Source: Dehalococcoidia bacterium (GTDB lineage Bacteria; Chloroflexota; Dehalococcoidia; Lucifugimonadales; UBA3495). Taken from it: DNA of 64,000 nucleotides. Below the pieces are notes generated by a model. That model made no database searches. It worked only from the letters and a program-made list of their open reading frames with translations, and was not told the DNA's origin. Position 1 is the first letter of the stretch; each line of letters begins with the position of its first letter. This document shows positions 45,956-53,885 of the stretch, in pieces. The stretch is taken from positions 186,001 to 250,000 of the forward strand of contig JAJDTP010000004.1 in assembly GCA_022827095.1 (NCBI GenBank), written 5' to 3'. A program made the position numbers and the translations under genes.

Positions 45956-46261
45956 ATGCACACCTTTGAAGTACTGGTTTGGGAAGATCCATCGGAGGAT
46001 GGATCCATGGGATATGGAGCGTGGTGCTCCTACGTCGTAGGAGTATGGGGGCAGGGGGATACGGAAGAAGAGGCTTTGGCGGATATCACTTCGGTGATGA
46101 CGGATGTAATCCTGCACCCGTGGGATGATGGCGTTTCTTTGGCAAATGCCGAGGAAGCCGCGACCGAAATGGCCGGGATCATCGAGGAGCTTTTATCTGA
46201 GGGTATCCCTTACAAGATGCACCAGGTATCGATCTCGACTGAACTACCCGCCAGCGTCTGA
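45956..46261 (+). CDS. HicB-like antitoxin, second tandem copy
   Basis: A 101-residue paralogue of the protein at 45309, with the same VWGQGDTEEEAL core (MHTFEVLVWEDPSEDGSMGY at the start). The C-terminal half is more diverged. Its stop overlaps the start of the second HicA-like gene (TGATG), just as in the first pair. Confidence 0.68.
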   Translation: MHTFEVLVWEDPSEDGSMGYGAWCSYVVGVWGQGDTEEEALADITSVMTDVILHPWDDGVSLANAEEAATEMAGIIEELLSEGIPYKMHQVSISTELPASV

Positions 46262-46533
46262 TGCCGCGATACGCCAATGTCCGGCCGCGTGAGCTACGAC
46301 GTTTACTAGCCAGGATGGGGTTCGTCGAAACCGCCCACAACGATCATTGGCGTTATCGTCACCCGGGCCTCGGCTTACGTACTAAAGTGTCCTTTGGCAA
46401 CCAAGAGATCCGAGCGGCCTTGATGGGCGAAATTATCACTACACAGCTAGGCATGACCGTTAACGAGTTTCGCGAAGCTATGAACGGGAATATCCCGGAA
46501 CGGTTTACCAACCCTGCATTCTGGAACAACTAG
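46261..46533 (+). CDS. HicA-like toxin, second tandem copy
   Basis: A 90-residue paralogue of the protein at 45614, starting MPRYANVRPRELRRLLARMG and ending with the same IPERFTNP segment. The His-rich motif is reduced to HNDHWRYRHPG. It lies 13 bp before the DUF58 gene. Confidence 0.72.
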   Translation: MPRYANVRPRELRRLLARMGFVETAHNDHWRYRHPGLGLRTKVSFGNQEIRAALMGEIITTQLGMTVNEFREAMNGNIPERFTNPAFWNN

Positions 46534-46546
46534 AGGGTTGTTCGCC

Positions 46547-47872
46547 ATGATCAAGTCTTTAATCAGCCAACACCGGCGCAAAATACTGTTCAGCCTGCTG
46601 ATCCTGGCGGTGCTGTTCTACTCGCTGGGAACCGGCTTCTCCTTCTTCTACCGGTTGCTGTTCACCCTCGTGCTGTTGGTCATAATCGGTTACGGCTGGG
46701 CCTGGCTCAACCTGCGCGGCATCGACGTGCGGCTGACCCGGCTGGGAACCCGTGGCCGCGTCGGCGATTACCTGGAAGGGCAGATCCAGCTGATCAACCG
46801 CACCCGAATGCCCAAGTCCTGGCTGGAGGTGGTGGAGGACACCGACCTGGCGGAGCCGGGCGGTCGCACCGTGGCGCTGGTGAAGGGGCAGGTACGCTCC
46901 TTCCGCATCGCGACTTATCTGTCGCGGCGGGGCATTTATCGCACCGGGCGGGTGCGGGTCACGGCCCACGACCCCTTCGGGCTCTTTCGCCTGAGCCGGA
47001 CGTTCCTCAACGACCAGTCCTACACGGTGCTGCCCAAAACCGTTCCGCTGCCTGATCTGGACCGTCGCTTCGCCAACCTGCCCAGCGACTCGGTCTTTTC
47101 CCGCCGCACGCCGGCCATCACCCCCGAATCTTCCACGGTGCGGGACTACGCCCACGGCGACAGCCTGCGCCGGATCCACTGGCCGTACACCGCCCGGATG
47201 AACCGCCTGATGGTGAAAGAGTTCGACATCGGCGTGTCGGCCCAGGCCTGGGTGCTTCTGGACATGGACCGGCGCTCCCATCTGGGCGATCCGCCGGACA
47301 ACACGGAAGAACTGGCCGTGACCGTTGCGGCATCGTTGGTGCAGCACTGGGATGAAACGGCCGTGCCCGTCGGCCTGGCCGCCAATTCCGCCGACCTGTG
47401 GATGTTGAATCCCGACCGCAGGCCGGCCCAGCTGGGCATCCTGATGGAGACCCTGGCCGGCATTCGCGCGGACGGGACGCTGTCGCTGGAGCGGTTCATC
47501 TACGACCTGCGCCCCCACCTGTCGGGCTTCAACACGATCATGGTCATCACACCCTCGCGCCGTCCGGAGTGGACCTCCGCGCTGGTCAGCCTGCGCCGGC
47601 AGGGGATCAACGTCACGGTATGCTACGTGGACCACACGTCGTTCACCGATCCCGGAGGGGAACCCAGCACCGGCACCACCGGCCAGGCCGTCGCCGAGTA
47701 CCTGGCCCAGCACGACATACCCATCTACATCGTGCGGCGCGACGGGGACATCAACCAGGCCCTGTCCCGTCCGCTGGCGGTGGGCGGCGCCAGGACGTCC
47801 GAAGGTGTCGGCACTCCCCCGGACGCTGCGGATACCGCCGTCGCCGAGCCGGTAGCCGGCCGGGTTGCGTAG
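46547..47872 (+). CDS. DUF58-domain membrane protein
   Basis: A 441-residue protein with two N-terminal membrane segments (residues about 13-45). The DUF58 core follows: DPFGLFRLSR, then SSTVRDYAHGDSLRRIHWPYTARMNRLMVKEFD, the hallmark of the family, and a VWA-like part with AWVLLDMDRRSHLG. The ATG at 46547 is chosen over an in-frame TTG at 46538. DUF58 proteins pair with MoxR ATPases and transglutaminase-like proteins; their role is thought to be in cell-envelope processes. The gene is in line with both partners here. Confidence 0.9.
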   Translation: MIKSLISQHRRKILFSLLILAVLFYSLGTGFSFFYRLLFTLVLLVIIGYGWAWLNLRGIDVRLTRLGTRGRVGDYLEGQIQLINRTRMPKSWLEVVEDTDLAEPGGRTVALVKGQVRSFRIATYLSRRGIYRTGRVRVTAHDPFGLFRLSRTFLNDQSYTVLPKTVPLPDLDRRFANLPSDSVFSRRTPAITPESSTVRDYAHGDSLRRIHWPYTARMNRLMVKEFDIGVSAQAWVLLDMDRRSHLGDPPDNTEELAVTVAASLVQHWDETAVPVGLAANSADLWMLNPDRRPAQLGILMETLAGIRADGTLSLERFIYDLRPHLSGFNTIMVITPSRRPEWTSALVSLRRQGINVTVCYVDHTSFTDPGGEPSTGTTGQAVAEYLAQHDIPIYIVRRDGDINQALSRPLAVGGARTSEGVGTPPDAADTAVAEPVAGRVA

Positions 47873-47919
47873 CGATACAATGCCGCCGGCACGGAAAGAT
47901 GACGTAAAGCATCCAGGTC

Positions 47920-50460
47920 ATGGCTACGATAACCGCCCCGTCCCCTACCTTGGCACAGCCCACTCCGGAGGCAAATCCGGCGTGGAGCGGAGCCGGCGCC
48001 GCGCGCTGGTTGCTATCGGTCTTGACTGCGCTACGGCCGCCGGACGGGTGGGTCGCTGCCGGCTTGCTCCTCCTCAACATGATCATCGTCGTATGGTCGG
48101 TGGAGGTGGCGGACTGGGCGCCAACCCCGTCGCTGGTGCTGGTCATGATCCTGGCGGTGCTGACCGCCATTCCACTGACGCGCATACGCTTGTGGACCCC
48201 CGTGGTCCTGCCCATCGGGCTGCTCGTCGGCATCGGCGTGATCATCTGGCAGTTGGTTATAGCGGCTCCCGACGAGTTGCAGGTAGCCACCGCTGGAGAA
48301 CTATTCCATCGGCTGGGCCTGTGGGTACTGGCAGCCCGCAACGAAGGGATCAGCGTGGACCCCCTGCCCTTCGCGGTGGGCCTTATGATGGCCGCATGGC
48401 TCTCCGGCTACCTGGCGGGATGGGTATTCTTCCGCTACCGGAACTTCTGGGGCGTGTTCGCCCTGGGTGCGGTGGGCCTGATGTCCAACCTCACCTTCCT
48501 GCCGGACACTGCCAGCATCTACCTGGCGATCTACGTTTTCACCGGCCTGCTGCTGGTGGGCTGGGTCCAGTCGATGCGCTCCCGCCAACGCTGGGACGCG
48601 GAGGGCCGCATCTACGACGGGCACCTGGGCATCCTGACTGTCAGCGACACATCGATAGTGGCCATCGTGGCGCTGGTGATCGCCTTCCTGCTGCCGGTGG
48701 GAGGGCAGTGGGGCCCAGCCAACGCTTTCTACTCCCTGACCCGGGCTCCGCTGGTCTCGTGGGAAGAGGACTTCAACCGGCTGTTCGCCGGACTGCCGGC
48801 GCGGCGCCCGCTGCCTTACCGCATCTGGGGCGACACCATGGCCTTCCAGGGCACAATCAACCCCACCGACACACCGGTGCTGCAGGTCAACTCCCCGGTG
48901 CCGTTGTACTGGAAAGCGCGTTCCTACGCGACCTACACGCACGAGGGGTGGCTATCCGACGGCACCGTGCTCCGGGAGCCCGGCTGGGCGCCTGAGTACA
49001 GCGCCCCCGACCCCCACCAGGAACGGTTCAACGTGACCTTCGAGGTCATACCCAACTACGACAGCCGCAGCCTCTTCGCCGGCGGGCAGGTGATCGGCGC
49101 CAATCGCGACGTGCGTGTCGAAACCTTCGATTCCCCCCGGTACGTCATCGACCCGACCCTGGATAGCGAGACCGATCTGTTGCCGTCGGCCCTCCGGCTG
49201 GCGGTGGACGGCCTGCGCGACGCCGTGTCCGCGGACGCCTTCGCCGCAGCGGAAACCGTGGCGGGCGCGCTGCCCACATCCTTTGTGCTGGAATCGATCG
49301 AGCGGGATCCCTCCGGCAGCGTCGTCAACGCCGTGATCGGCGAAATCGTGCCCTCCGAGCCGGACGTGCTGGCCGTGCGCGCGGCCGGCGGCGCCGCTGA
49401 GGCCGGCGAACCCTACCAGCTAACCGCTTCGGTGTCCTCCGCCGAGCCGGAGGAGCTGCGCACCGCTGGCGAGGAATACGCGCCCTGGCTCTGGGCCCGG
49501 TACACCCAGTTGCCCCCAGACATGCCGCCGCGGGTGGCGGAATTCGCGCAGGCGATCACGGGCGGGGCGGAAACGCCCTACGACAAGGCGGTGGCAATCG
49601 AGCAATATCTCAAGAGCAACTACACCTACAACCTGGCCATCGATCCGCCGCCCTTCGGTTCGGACGGCGTGGACTACTTCCTGTTTGAAAGCGGTCAGGG
49701 CTACAGCGAATACTTCGGATCCGCCATGACCGTCCTGATGCGGAGCCTGGGAGTGCCGGCCCGCATGACCACCGGCTACACCACCGGAAATCTCGCCGAC
49801 GGTTCGCACATCTACGTGGTTACGGACCGGCACAGCCACGGCTGGACCGAGGTGTTTTTCCCCGGCTACGGCTGGATCCCGTTTGAACCCACGCCCGGCA
49901 GGGACATCCCGGTGGCCATCCCCCCCGAAGAACAGGCCCGAAGAACATCGGCGGCCACCGACACCAGCGATGTCGACGATCTGCTCTGCGAGATCGAAGA
50001 GGAATGCGAAGATTTCGAAGACGGTTTGGACGAATCCGACCTCGTAGCCGGCGACGCCGTCGACACCGGTTGGACCTCCACCGCGCGTAACTTCCTGCCC
50101 TGGATCGGGGGCGTCGCAGCGGTCGTGATGGCGTCGGCGACCAGCGCCTGGGCGCTGTGGCGGTGGCTGTTCGCGCCGCCCAGGGACGTGCCGGGCGCGT
50201 ATCGTCGCCTGCGCCGGCTGGGCCGCTTGGCATCGATCCCGCTGCGGGAACACCAGACGCCACACCAGTGGGCGGGAATGCTGGCCGCGGCTGTGCCGGA
50301 GCAAGCGCCGGACATCGGGCGGATCGTCAATGCCTACGCCCGCCATACGTATGCCGGGCGCGAGGCCCCCCACGCGGATGCCGACTCCGGAGTGGTCGAA
50401 GCCTGGAAGACGGTTCGCGGCCCGCTGGCGTGGTATGCCCTGCGCCGCCGGGAAGTCTGA
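47920..50460 (+). CDS. Transglutaminase-like (TgpA/DUF3488-type) membrane protein with Ser in place of the catalytic Cys
   Basis: An 846-residue protein. Residues about 40-260 hold five to six membrane spans, residues about 280-680 the external part, about 710-735 a further span, and the tail is cytoplasmic. The transglutaminase-like domain is LKSNYTYNL, then GQGYSEYFGSAMTVLMRSLGVPARMTTGYT and DRHSHGWTEVFFPGYGWIPFEPTPG. Canonical enzymes have Cys in G-x-C-x-x-x-A; here that position is Ser596, while the His and the acidic residue are present. It may have altered activity or a binding role. It follows the DUF58 gene by 47 bp. Confidence 0.88.
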   Translation: MATITAPSPTLAQPTPEANPAWSGAGAARWLLSVLTALRPPDGWVAAGLLLLNMIIVVWSVEVADWAPTPSLVLVMILAVLTAIPLTRIRLWTPVVLPIGLLVGIGVIIWQLVIAAPDELQVATAGELFHRLGLWVLAARNEGISVDPLPFAVGLMMAAWLSGYLAGWVFFRYRNFWGVFALGAVGLMSNLTFLPDTASIYLAIYVFTGLLLVGWVQSMRSRQRWDAEGRIYDGHLGILTVSDTSIVAIVALVIAFLLPVGGQWGPANAFYSLTRAPLVSWEEDFNRLFAGLPARRPLPYRIWGDTMAFQGTINPTDTPVLQVNSPVPLYWKARSYATYTHEGWLSDGTVLREPGWAPEYSAPDPHQERFNVTFEVIPNYDSRSLFAGGQVIGANRDVRVETFDSPRYVIDPTLDSETDLLPSALRLAVDGLRDAVSADAFAAAETVAGALPTSFVLESIERDPSGSVVNAVIGEIVPSEPDVLAVRAAGGAAEAGEPYQLTASVSSAEPEELRTAGEEYAPWLWARYTQLPPDMPPRVAEFAQAITGGAETPYDKAVAIEQYLKSNYTYNLAIDPPPFGSDGVDYFLFESGQGYSEYFGSAMTVLMRSLGVPARMTTGYTTGNLADGSHIYVVTDRHSHGWTEVFFPGYGWIPFEPTPGRDIPVAIPPEEQARRTSAATDTSDVDDLLCEIEEECEDFEDGLDESDLVAGDAVDTGWTSTARNFLPWIGGVAAVVMASATSAWALWRWLFAPPRDVPGAYRRLRRLGRLASIPLREHQTPHQWAGMLAAAVPEQAPDIGRIVNAYARHTYAGREAPHADADSGVVEAWKTVRGPLAWYALRRREV

Positions 50461-50502
50461 CAATCGGGTCGAGTTTGACCGGGAGCACGGGATGGCGGCG
50501 CG

Positions 50503-51039
50503 ATGAGTTCGATTACGGGAGCGCGAGAAACGATTCACTACTGCCTGGAGGAAACTCCCTTCGGTTGGCTTGCTCTACTGGGTTCCGCGCGGGGCCTGCT
50601 CCGGGTCAGCCTGCAACCTGAACCGCAGCCGGCCCTGGACGGTCTGGGCGACGCGTTGGACGGTGCAACGGAAAACACCGAGGTCTTCTCGGATGCATTG
50701 GCGGCGTTCAACGAGTATTTCGCGGGCAATGTCACCGCCCTGGATCAGATCCCCCTGGACCTCTCTCACGCCTCTCCGTTCTTCGGCGCGGCGTGGGTAG
50801 CGTGCCGCGGCATACCGCCGGGCGAGACCCGTTCCTACCAATGGCTGGCCGAGGCTGCCGGGAATCCCAGGGCGTCCCGCGCCGCCGGCCAGGCGATGGC
50901 CAGAAATCCCTTCCCGCTGATCATACCGTGCCACCGGGTAGTGGGCAGCAACGGCGGTCTGCACGGGTATGGAGCCGGGGGCGTCGGCGTGAAGGCGCGC
51001 CTGCTGGAGATGGAGCGCAACCGGGGCACGCTGCTATAG
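50503..51039 (+). CDS. ogt: Methylated-DNA-protein-cysteine methyltransferase
   Basis: A 178-residue repair protein. The active-site motif is PCHRVVGSNGGLHGYGAGG and the DNA-binding helix region is AGQAMARNPFPLIIP. The N-terminal domain is short (CLEETPFGWLALLGSARGL). It removes O6-alkyl groups from guanine by irreversible transfer to the Cys of PCHR. It lies 42 bp after the transglutaminase-like gene. Confidence 0.93.
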   Translation: MSSITGARETIHYCLEETPFGWLALLGSARGLLRVSLQPEPQPALDGLGDALDGATENTEVFSDALAAFNEYFAGNVTALDQIPLDLSHASPFFGAAWVACRGIPPGETRSYQWLAEAAGNPRASRAAGQAMARNPFPLIIPCHRVVGSNGGLHGYGAGGVGVKARLLEMERNRGTLL

Positions 51040-51048
51040 CCGGAGCAA

Positions 51049-51180
51049 CTTTACATCGATATACAGGATGGACAGGATCAACTGATTGCCGTGAAGGTAT
51101 AACCGTTCCAAACGGTGGTATGGATTGAATGGTTCTTCGGAATCGTCAACATCCTGTAAATCCTGTCCATCGATGTAAAG
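51049..51180. repeat. 132-bp palindromic repeat, variant family
   Basis: Perfect 12-bp terminal inverted repeats CTTTACATCGAT / ATCGATGTAAAG. Inside them are ACAGGATGGACAGGAT on the left and ATCCTGTAAATCCTGTCC on the right. Same architecture as family 1 (repeated GGAT/ATCC units in the arms) with different ends. It starts 10 bp after the methyltransferase stop. Confidence 0.8.
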
Positions 51181-51338
51181 GCAATTGCCGGCAGGCGTTG
51201 GCGGTGGTACTCCTTGCGGATGAACTACCTGACGGGTATTCTGTAGCGCGATTGAATCCCCTCTGATCAGCAACAACGATTCCAACCAGCAACGACGATC
51301 GCGCTATCCAACCGCGCCGCCGGCAGGAGGTTACGACG

Positions 51339-51788
51339 ATGGCAGGACAGAAATTCACATCCTGGGTACACGGCTCCGCGATGACCGGCGAGTACCTAAA
51401 CCGTGTCACATCGGTACGCCACTGCGGGCCTTTCGCCCGCATCGAGGGCAACGAAGGCCAGAACGCCTGGATGCACTTCGCCATACCCACGCCCACGGTG
51501 CAGAACGGGAACCGGACCAAGGCCGAGTCGGTATCAGTTTCCTTCCGCGCGCGGTCCCATGCCAACGTCGCCGAGGTGTTGGTGTACGACGGCGAGAAGA
51601 TCATCGCCGAGCATCTGGGCATGGCCATCAAGGGCGATAACCTGGACGCCAGCTTCGAGATCCCCGGCGCGCCGGAGGTGGACCGGGGCATCAACGTGGT
51701 GGTGGGCGTCACCTTCGACGCGGGCGCGCCGGACATCCGCTCGATGCAGGTGGAGATTGTGGGCGTGGGCGTGGACTTCGAGGGATAG
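51339..51788 (+). CDS. Conserved hypothetical protein, beta-sandwich-like
   Basis: A 149-residue protein starting MAGQKFTSWVHGSAMTGEYL. Alternating beta-rich segments are visible: NAWMHFAIPTPTVQNGNRT, ESVSVSFRARSHANVAEVLVYDGEKII and INVVVGVTFDAGAPDIRSMQVEIVGVGVDF. It has no signal peptide and no catalytic motif. It resembles small DUF-type proteins seen in marine and soil bacteria, but I cannot name a family with confidence. It stands alone between the repeat and a terminator, with an AGGAGG ribosome site. Confidence 0.65.
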   Translation: MAGQKFTSWVHGSAMTGEYLNRVTSVRHCGPFARIEGNEGQNAWMHFAIPTPTVQNGNRTKAESVSVSFRARSHANVAEVLVYDGEKIIAEHLGMAIKGDNLDASFEIPGAPEVDRGINVVVGVTFDAGAPDIRSMQVEIVGVGVDFEG

Positions 51789-51813
51789 CAACAGCCGGCA
51801 ATAAACGGTTTCA

Positions 51814-51840
51814 GGGGCGGGTTTGAAACCCGCCCTAATT
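51814..51840. terminator. Bidirectional Rho-independent terminator
   Basis: Hairpin GGGCGGGT-TTGAA-ACCCGCCC followed by TAATTTTA on the plus strand. It lies 26 bp after the hypothetical gene's stop and right beyond the stop of the convergent VapC gene. Confidence 0.8.
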
Positions 51841-52245
51841 TTATGGCTGCCAAAGCCGACCTTCGGACCGCGCAGCCCGGCGCAGCCTGTTGTCCAGCGT
51901 GGCCATCATTACGTCACGCCGCAGGGCAAGTTCCAAATACACCGCGTCATAGATCGACAGGACATACGCTTTGGCTAACTCGTAGGCCGCATTCAGATCG
52001 GTCTGGTCGTCGGTGTCGATTGGCAGAGCGGTCAACGTCTTCAAGTGCTGAGCGGCTCGAGACGACGACATCCGGTTTCGCCTCTCGGCGGTGAGCAAGA
52101 CATTACGCATCTCCATGTGCCAGAAGCGGGGAACCAACCAGCCGGAAATCAGAGGTGATACGAAGGCGGCGTCAGCATAAGGTTCGCTTTCATCATCAAG
52201 AACCCACGCCGCCGCCACGGAGGTGTCCAGAGCGATGGCAGGCAT
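51841..52245 (-). CDS. vapC: PIN-domain toxin (VapC-like)
   Basis: A 134-residue PIN domain from MPAIALDTSVAAAWVLDDES. Acidic residues in ALDTSVAA, WHMEMRNVLL, IYDAVYLELALR and ATLDNRLRRA form the metal site pattern. The upstream frame extends 21 codons but starts inside the antitoxin gene. Its ATG overlaps the stop of the antitoxin gene (TGATG). Confidence 0.88.
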   Translation of the reverse strand: MPAIALDTSVAAAWVLDDESEPYADAAFVSPLISGWLVPRFWHMEMRNVLLTAERRNRMSSSRAAQHLKTLTALPIDTDDQTDLNAAYELAKAYVLSIYDAVYLELALRRDVMMATLDNRLRRAARSEGRLWQP

Positions 52246-52523
52246 CAGCGGCGCCCGTATCGTCGCCAATCCATGATGTCCCGCAAGCTGTCGGAGACGG
52301 TCTCCCACGGCTCCGGCGACCTGTCATCGCTTTCTTCATATGCCTTTTCGTTCTCCTCCAAATGGTTACGCGGCGATTCCAAAGTCGGATCAGGAAGAGG
52401 AGCGGGACAGAGATGCGCAACCGGCTGGCCGTGGTGGGTTATCACCACCGTTTCACCCTGTCTTGTCGCCTCCAACAGCTCGAAAAGGATGAATTTGGCA
52501 TCGTAATCCTCAACTTCGCGCAT
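52245..52523 (-). CDS. Phd/YefM-type antitoxin
   Basis: A 92-residue protein from MREVEDYDAKFILFELLEAT. The N-terminal region followed by GETVVITHHGQPVAHLCPAP is the Phd/YefM signature. The C-terminal acidic tail (ENEKAYEESDDRSPEPWETV) would cover the toxin. GTG at 52526 is an alternative start. Its stop overlaps the start of the PIN-domain gene. Confidence 0.85.
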   Translation of the reverse strand: MREVEDYDAKFILFELLEATRQGETVVITHHGQPVAHLCPAPLPDPTLESPRNHLEENEKAYEESDDRSPEPWETVSDSLRDIMDWRRYGRR

Positions 52524-52541
52524 CACTGAGCCTCCGCCGCG

Positions 52542-53393
52542 CTAGACTTGATCGGGCGACAGGCCGTGCTGCCGGAGTTGCTCTTCCAGGGCACGGGCGC
52601 GGGCTTCGGCTTCCTGGCGGGCATCTTCGGCGGCGTCACGGGCGGCCTCAGCTGTTTCCAGAGCGACTTCAGCGGCGTCTCGCTCGGCCTCAGCGGCCTG
52701 GCGGGCAGCCACTTCCTCGGCCAGGTAGCTGAGCCAGGTTTGAGCCTCCGGGTCGTAAAGACGGAGTTCACCGTCGGGACGCTGGCAGACTTCCAACTCC
52801 AGCACCTCGCTGTACCCGCGGAGCATGCCGTCGTCGCCCAACCCGATTTCAATGGGTTCGTATTCGCCATCCTGGGCCAGCTGCTCTCCGACCAGGGCCG
52901 GGGAGAAAAGCTGACCGGTGGGGTCAAAGCGCCAGTACTCGGTCACTCCCAGCGCCGCGTACAGGGCGCGCTTCTCCGTCATATCGCGCACGAAGGTGCT
53001 GGGCGAGGCGATTTCGAGAACGAAATCAGGCGTCTTGCCCTCCTCGCGCCAGATGATGTACGAACTGCGGAGGTGATCCTCCACGCCGAATACCACAAAC
53101 ACGTCCGGAGCCAGCCGCACCGTGTTGTCGTTCATGCGGTAGTAGATCAGCAAGTCTCCGGAGACGTAGACGTCATCGCGGTCCGCGTAGCGCTGGCGCA
53201 GGGCGAGCACGGTTTCGGTCAGTGGGTAAAACTGGGCGTCGGTTTCTGCCATTGGGTTCCCGTCCGATTCGGGGTAGTAGATGTCCAGGTCGTCCTCGGA
53301 CAGCGGGCGATCCAGACCTTCCCGGACGAACCGGTTGACCAGTTCCTGGACCCTGATGCGCGGGCGGGTTTTTTCCTCGGTTGCGGTGGTCAT
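52542..53393 (-). CDS. Uma2-family (DUF820) predicted nuclease with coiled-coil tail
   Basis: A 283-residue protein, longer than the other Uma2 proteins here because of a C-terminal Ala/Glu/Arg heptad region (residues about 225-275). Core motifs are VRLAPDVFVVFGVED (residues about 91-105), GKTPDFVLEIASPSTFVRDMTEKRALYAALGVTEYWRFDPTG (about 118-158) and LEVCQRPDGELRLYDPEAQTWL. It fits the PD-(D/E)xK nuclease fold. The gene lies 15 bp upstream of the Phd gene position on the same strand but its relation to that module is unclear. Confidence 0.85.
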   Translation of the reverse strand: MTTATEEKTRPRIRVQELVNRFVREGLDRPLSEDDLDIYYPESDGNPMAETDAQFYPLTETVLALRQRYADRDDVYVSGDLLIYYRMNDNTVRLAPDVFVVFGVEDHLRSSYIIWREEGKTPDFVLEIASPSTFVRDMTEKRALYAALGVTEYWRFDPTGQLFSPALVGEQLAQDGEYEPIEIGLGDDGMLRGYSEVLELEVCQRPDGELRLYDPEAQTWLSYLAEEVAARQAAEAERDAAEVALETAEAARDAAEDARQEAEARARALEEQLRQHGLSPDQV

Positions 53394-53422
53394 GCTGGTT
53401 TCGCTCCCGTGCCGTGGGGCGT

Positions 53423-53710
53423 TTAGACGCCCTCCACGATCATCACGTTGGAGATGGTGGAGGCGATGCGCAGTTCCTTGGGCCCAGCGTAGTCGTCGGA
53501 GTAGTACCAGCCGTTGGCCTTCTCGAGGCTGTCGAACTCCAGGATGACGGTACGGCGGACCGGCTGGTCGCCCTCCACCACTGTCACGTCCCCGCCGCGG
53601 GCCAGGTAGCGCCCGCCGTGCTTCTCGATGGTGGCGGGAACTTGTCCGCGATAGACCTCAAATTTTTCCGGATCAGTAACTTCAATTGTCGCGATGATGT
53701 AGGCGGCCAT
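53423..53710 (-). CDS. DUF1330 family protein
   Basis: A 95-residue ferredoxin-like alpha-beta protein: YIIATIEVTDPEKFEVYRGQVPATIEKHGGRYLARGG and RTVILEFDSLEKANGWYYSDDYAGPKELR match the DUF1330 family throughout. Its biochemical role is unknown; members resemble dimeric alpha-beta-barrel proteins such as small monooxygenases. It is divergent from the aldehyde dehydrogenase gene. Confidence 0.9.
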   Translation of the reverse strand: MAAYIIATIEVTDPEKFEVYRGQVPATIEKHGGRYLARGGDVTVVEGDQPVRRTVILEFDSLEKANGWYYSDDYAGPKELRIASTISNVMIVEGV

Positions 53711-53885
53711 GGGTTATCTCCTTGATGAATACCAGCCGGCAGCGCGGCAGACTCTACGGTATTTGCCATTCTAACCCGCCGGCATCGTCAACCGCCACGC
53801 CGCTTGCCGTGGGTTGCCCCCGGTAGTATTCTGATTCGCACTCGCCAACCGCCGGAGGCGGACGGACACAGGAGCTCCAACCACG

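Noticed and set aside
45309-46533. Tandem HicBA-like pairs as part of the MoxR system itself
   Set aside because: MoxR-DUF58 clusters do not normally include them, and the sequences match the HicA/HicB folds, so an inserted and duplicated TA module is simpler.
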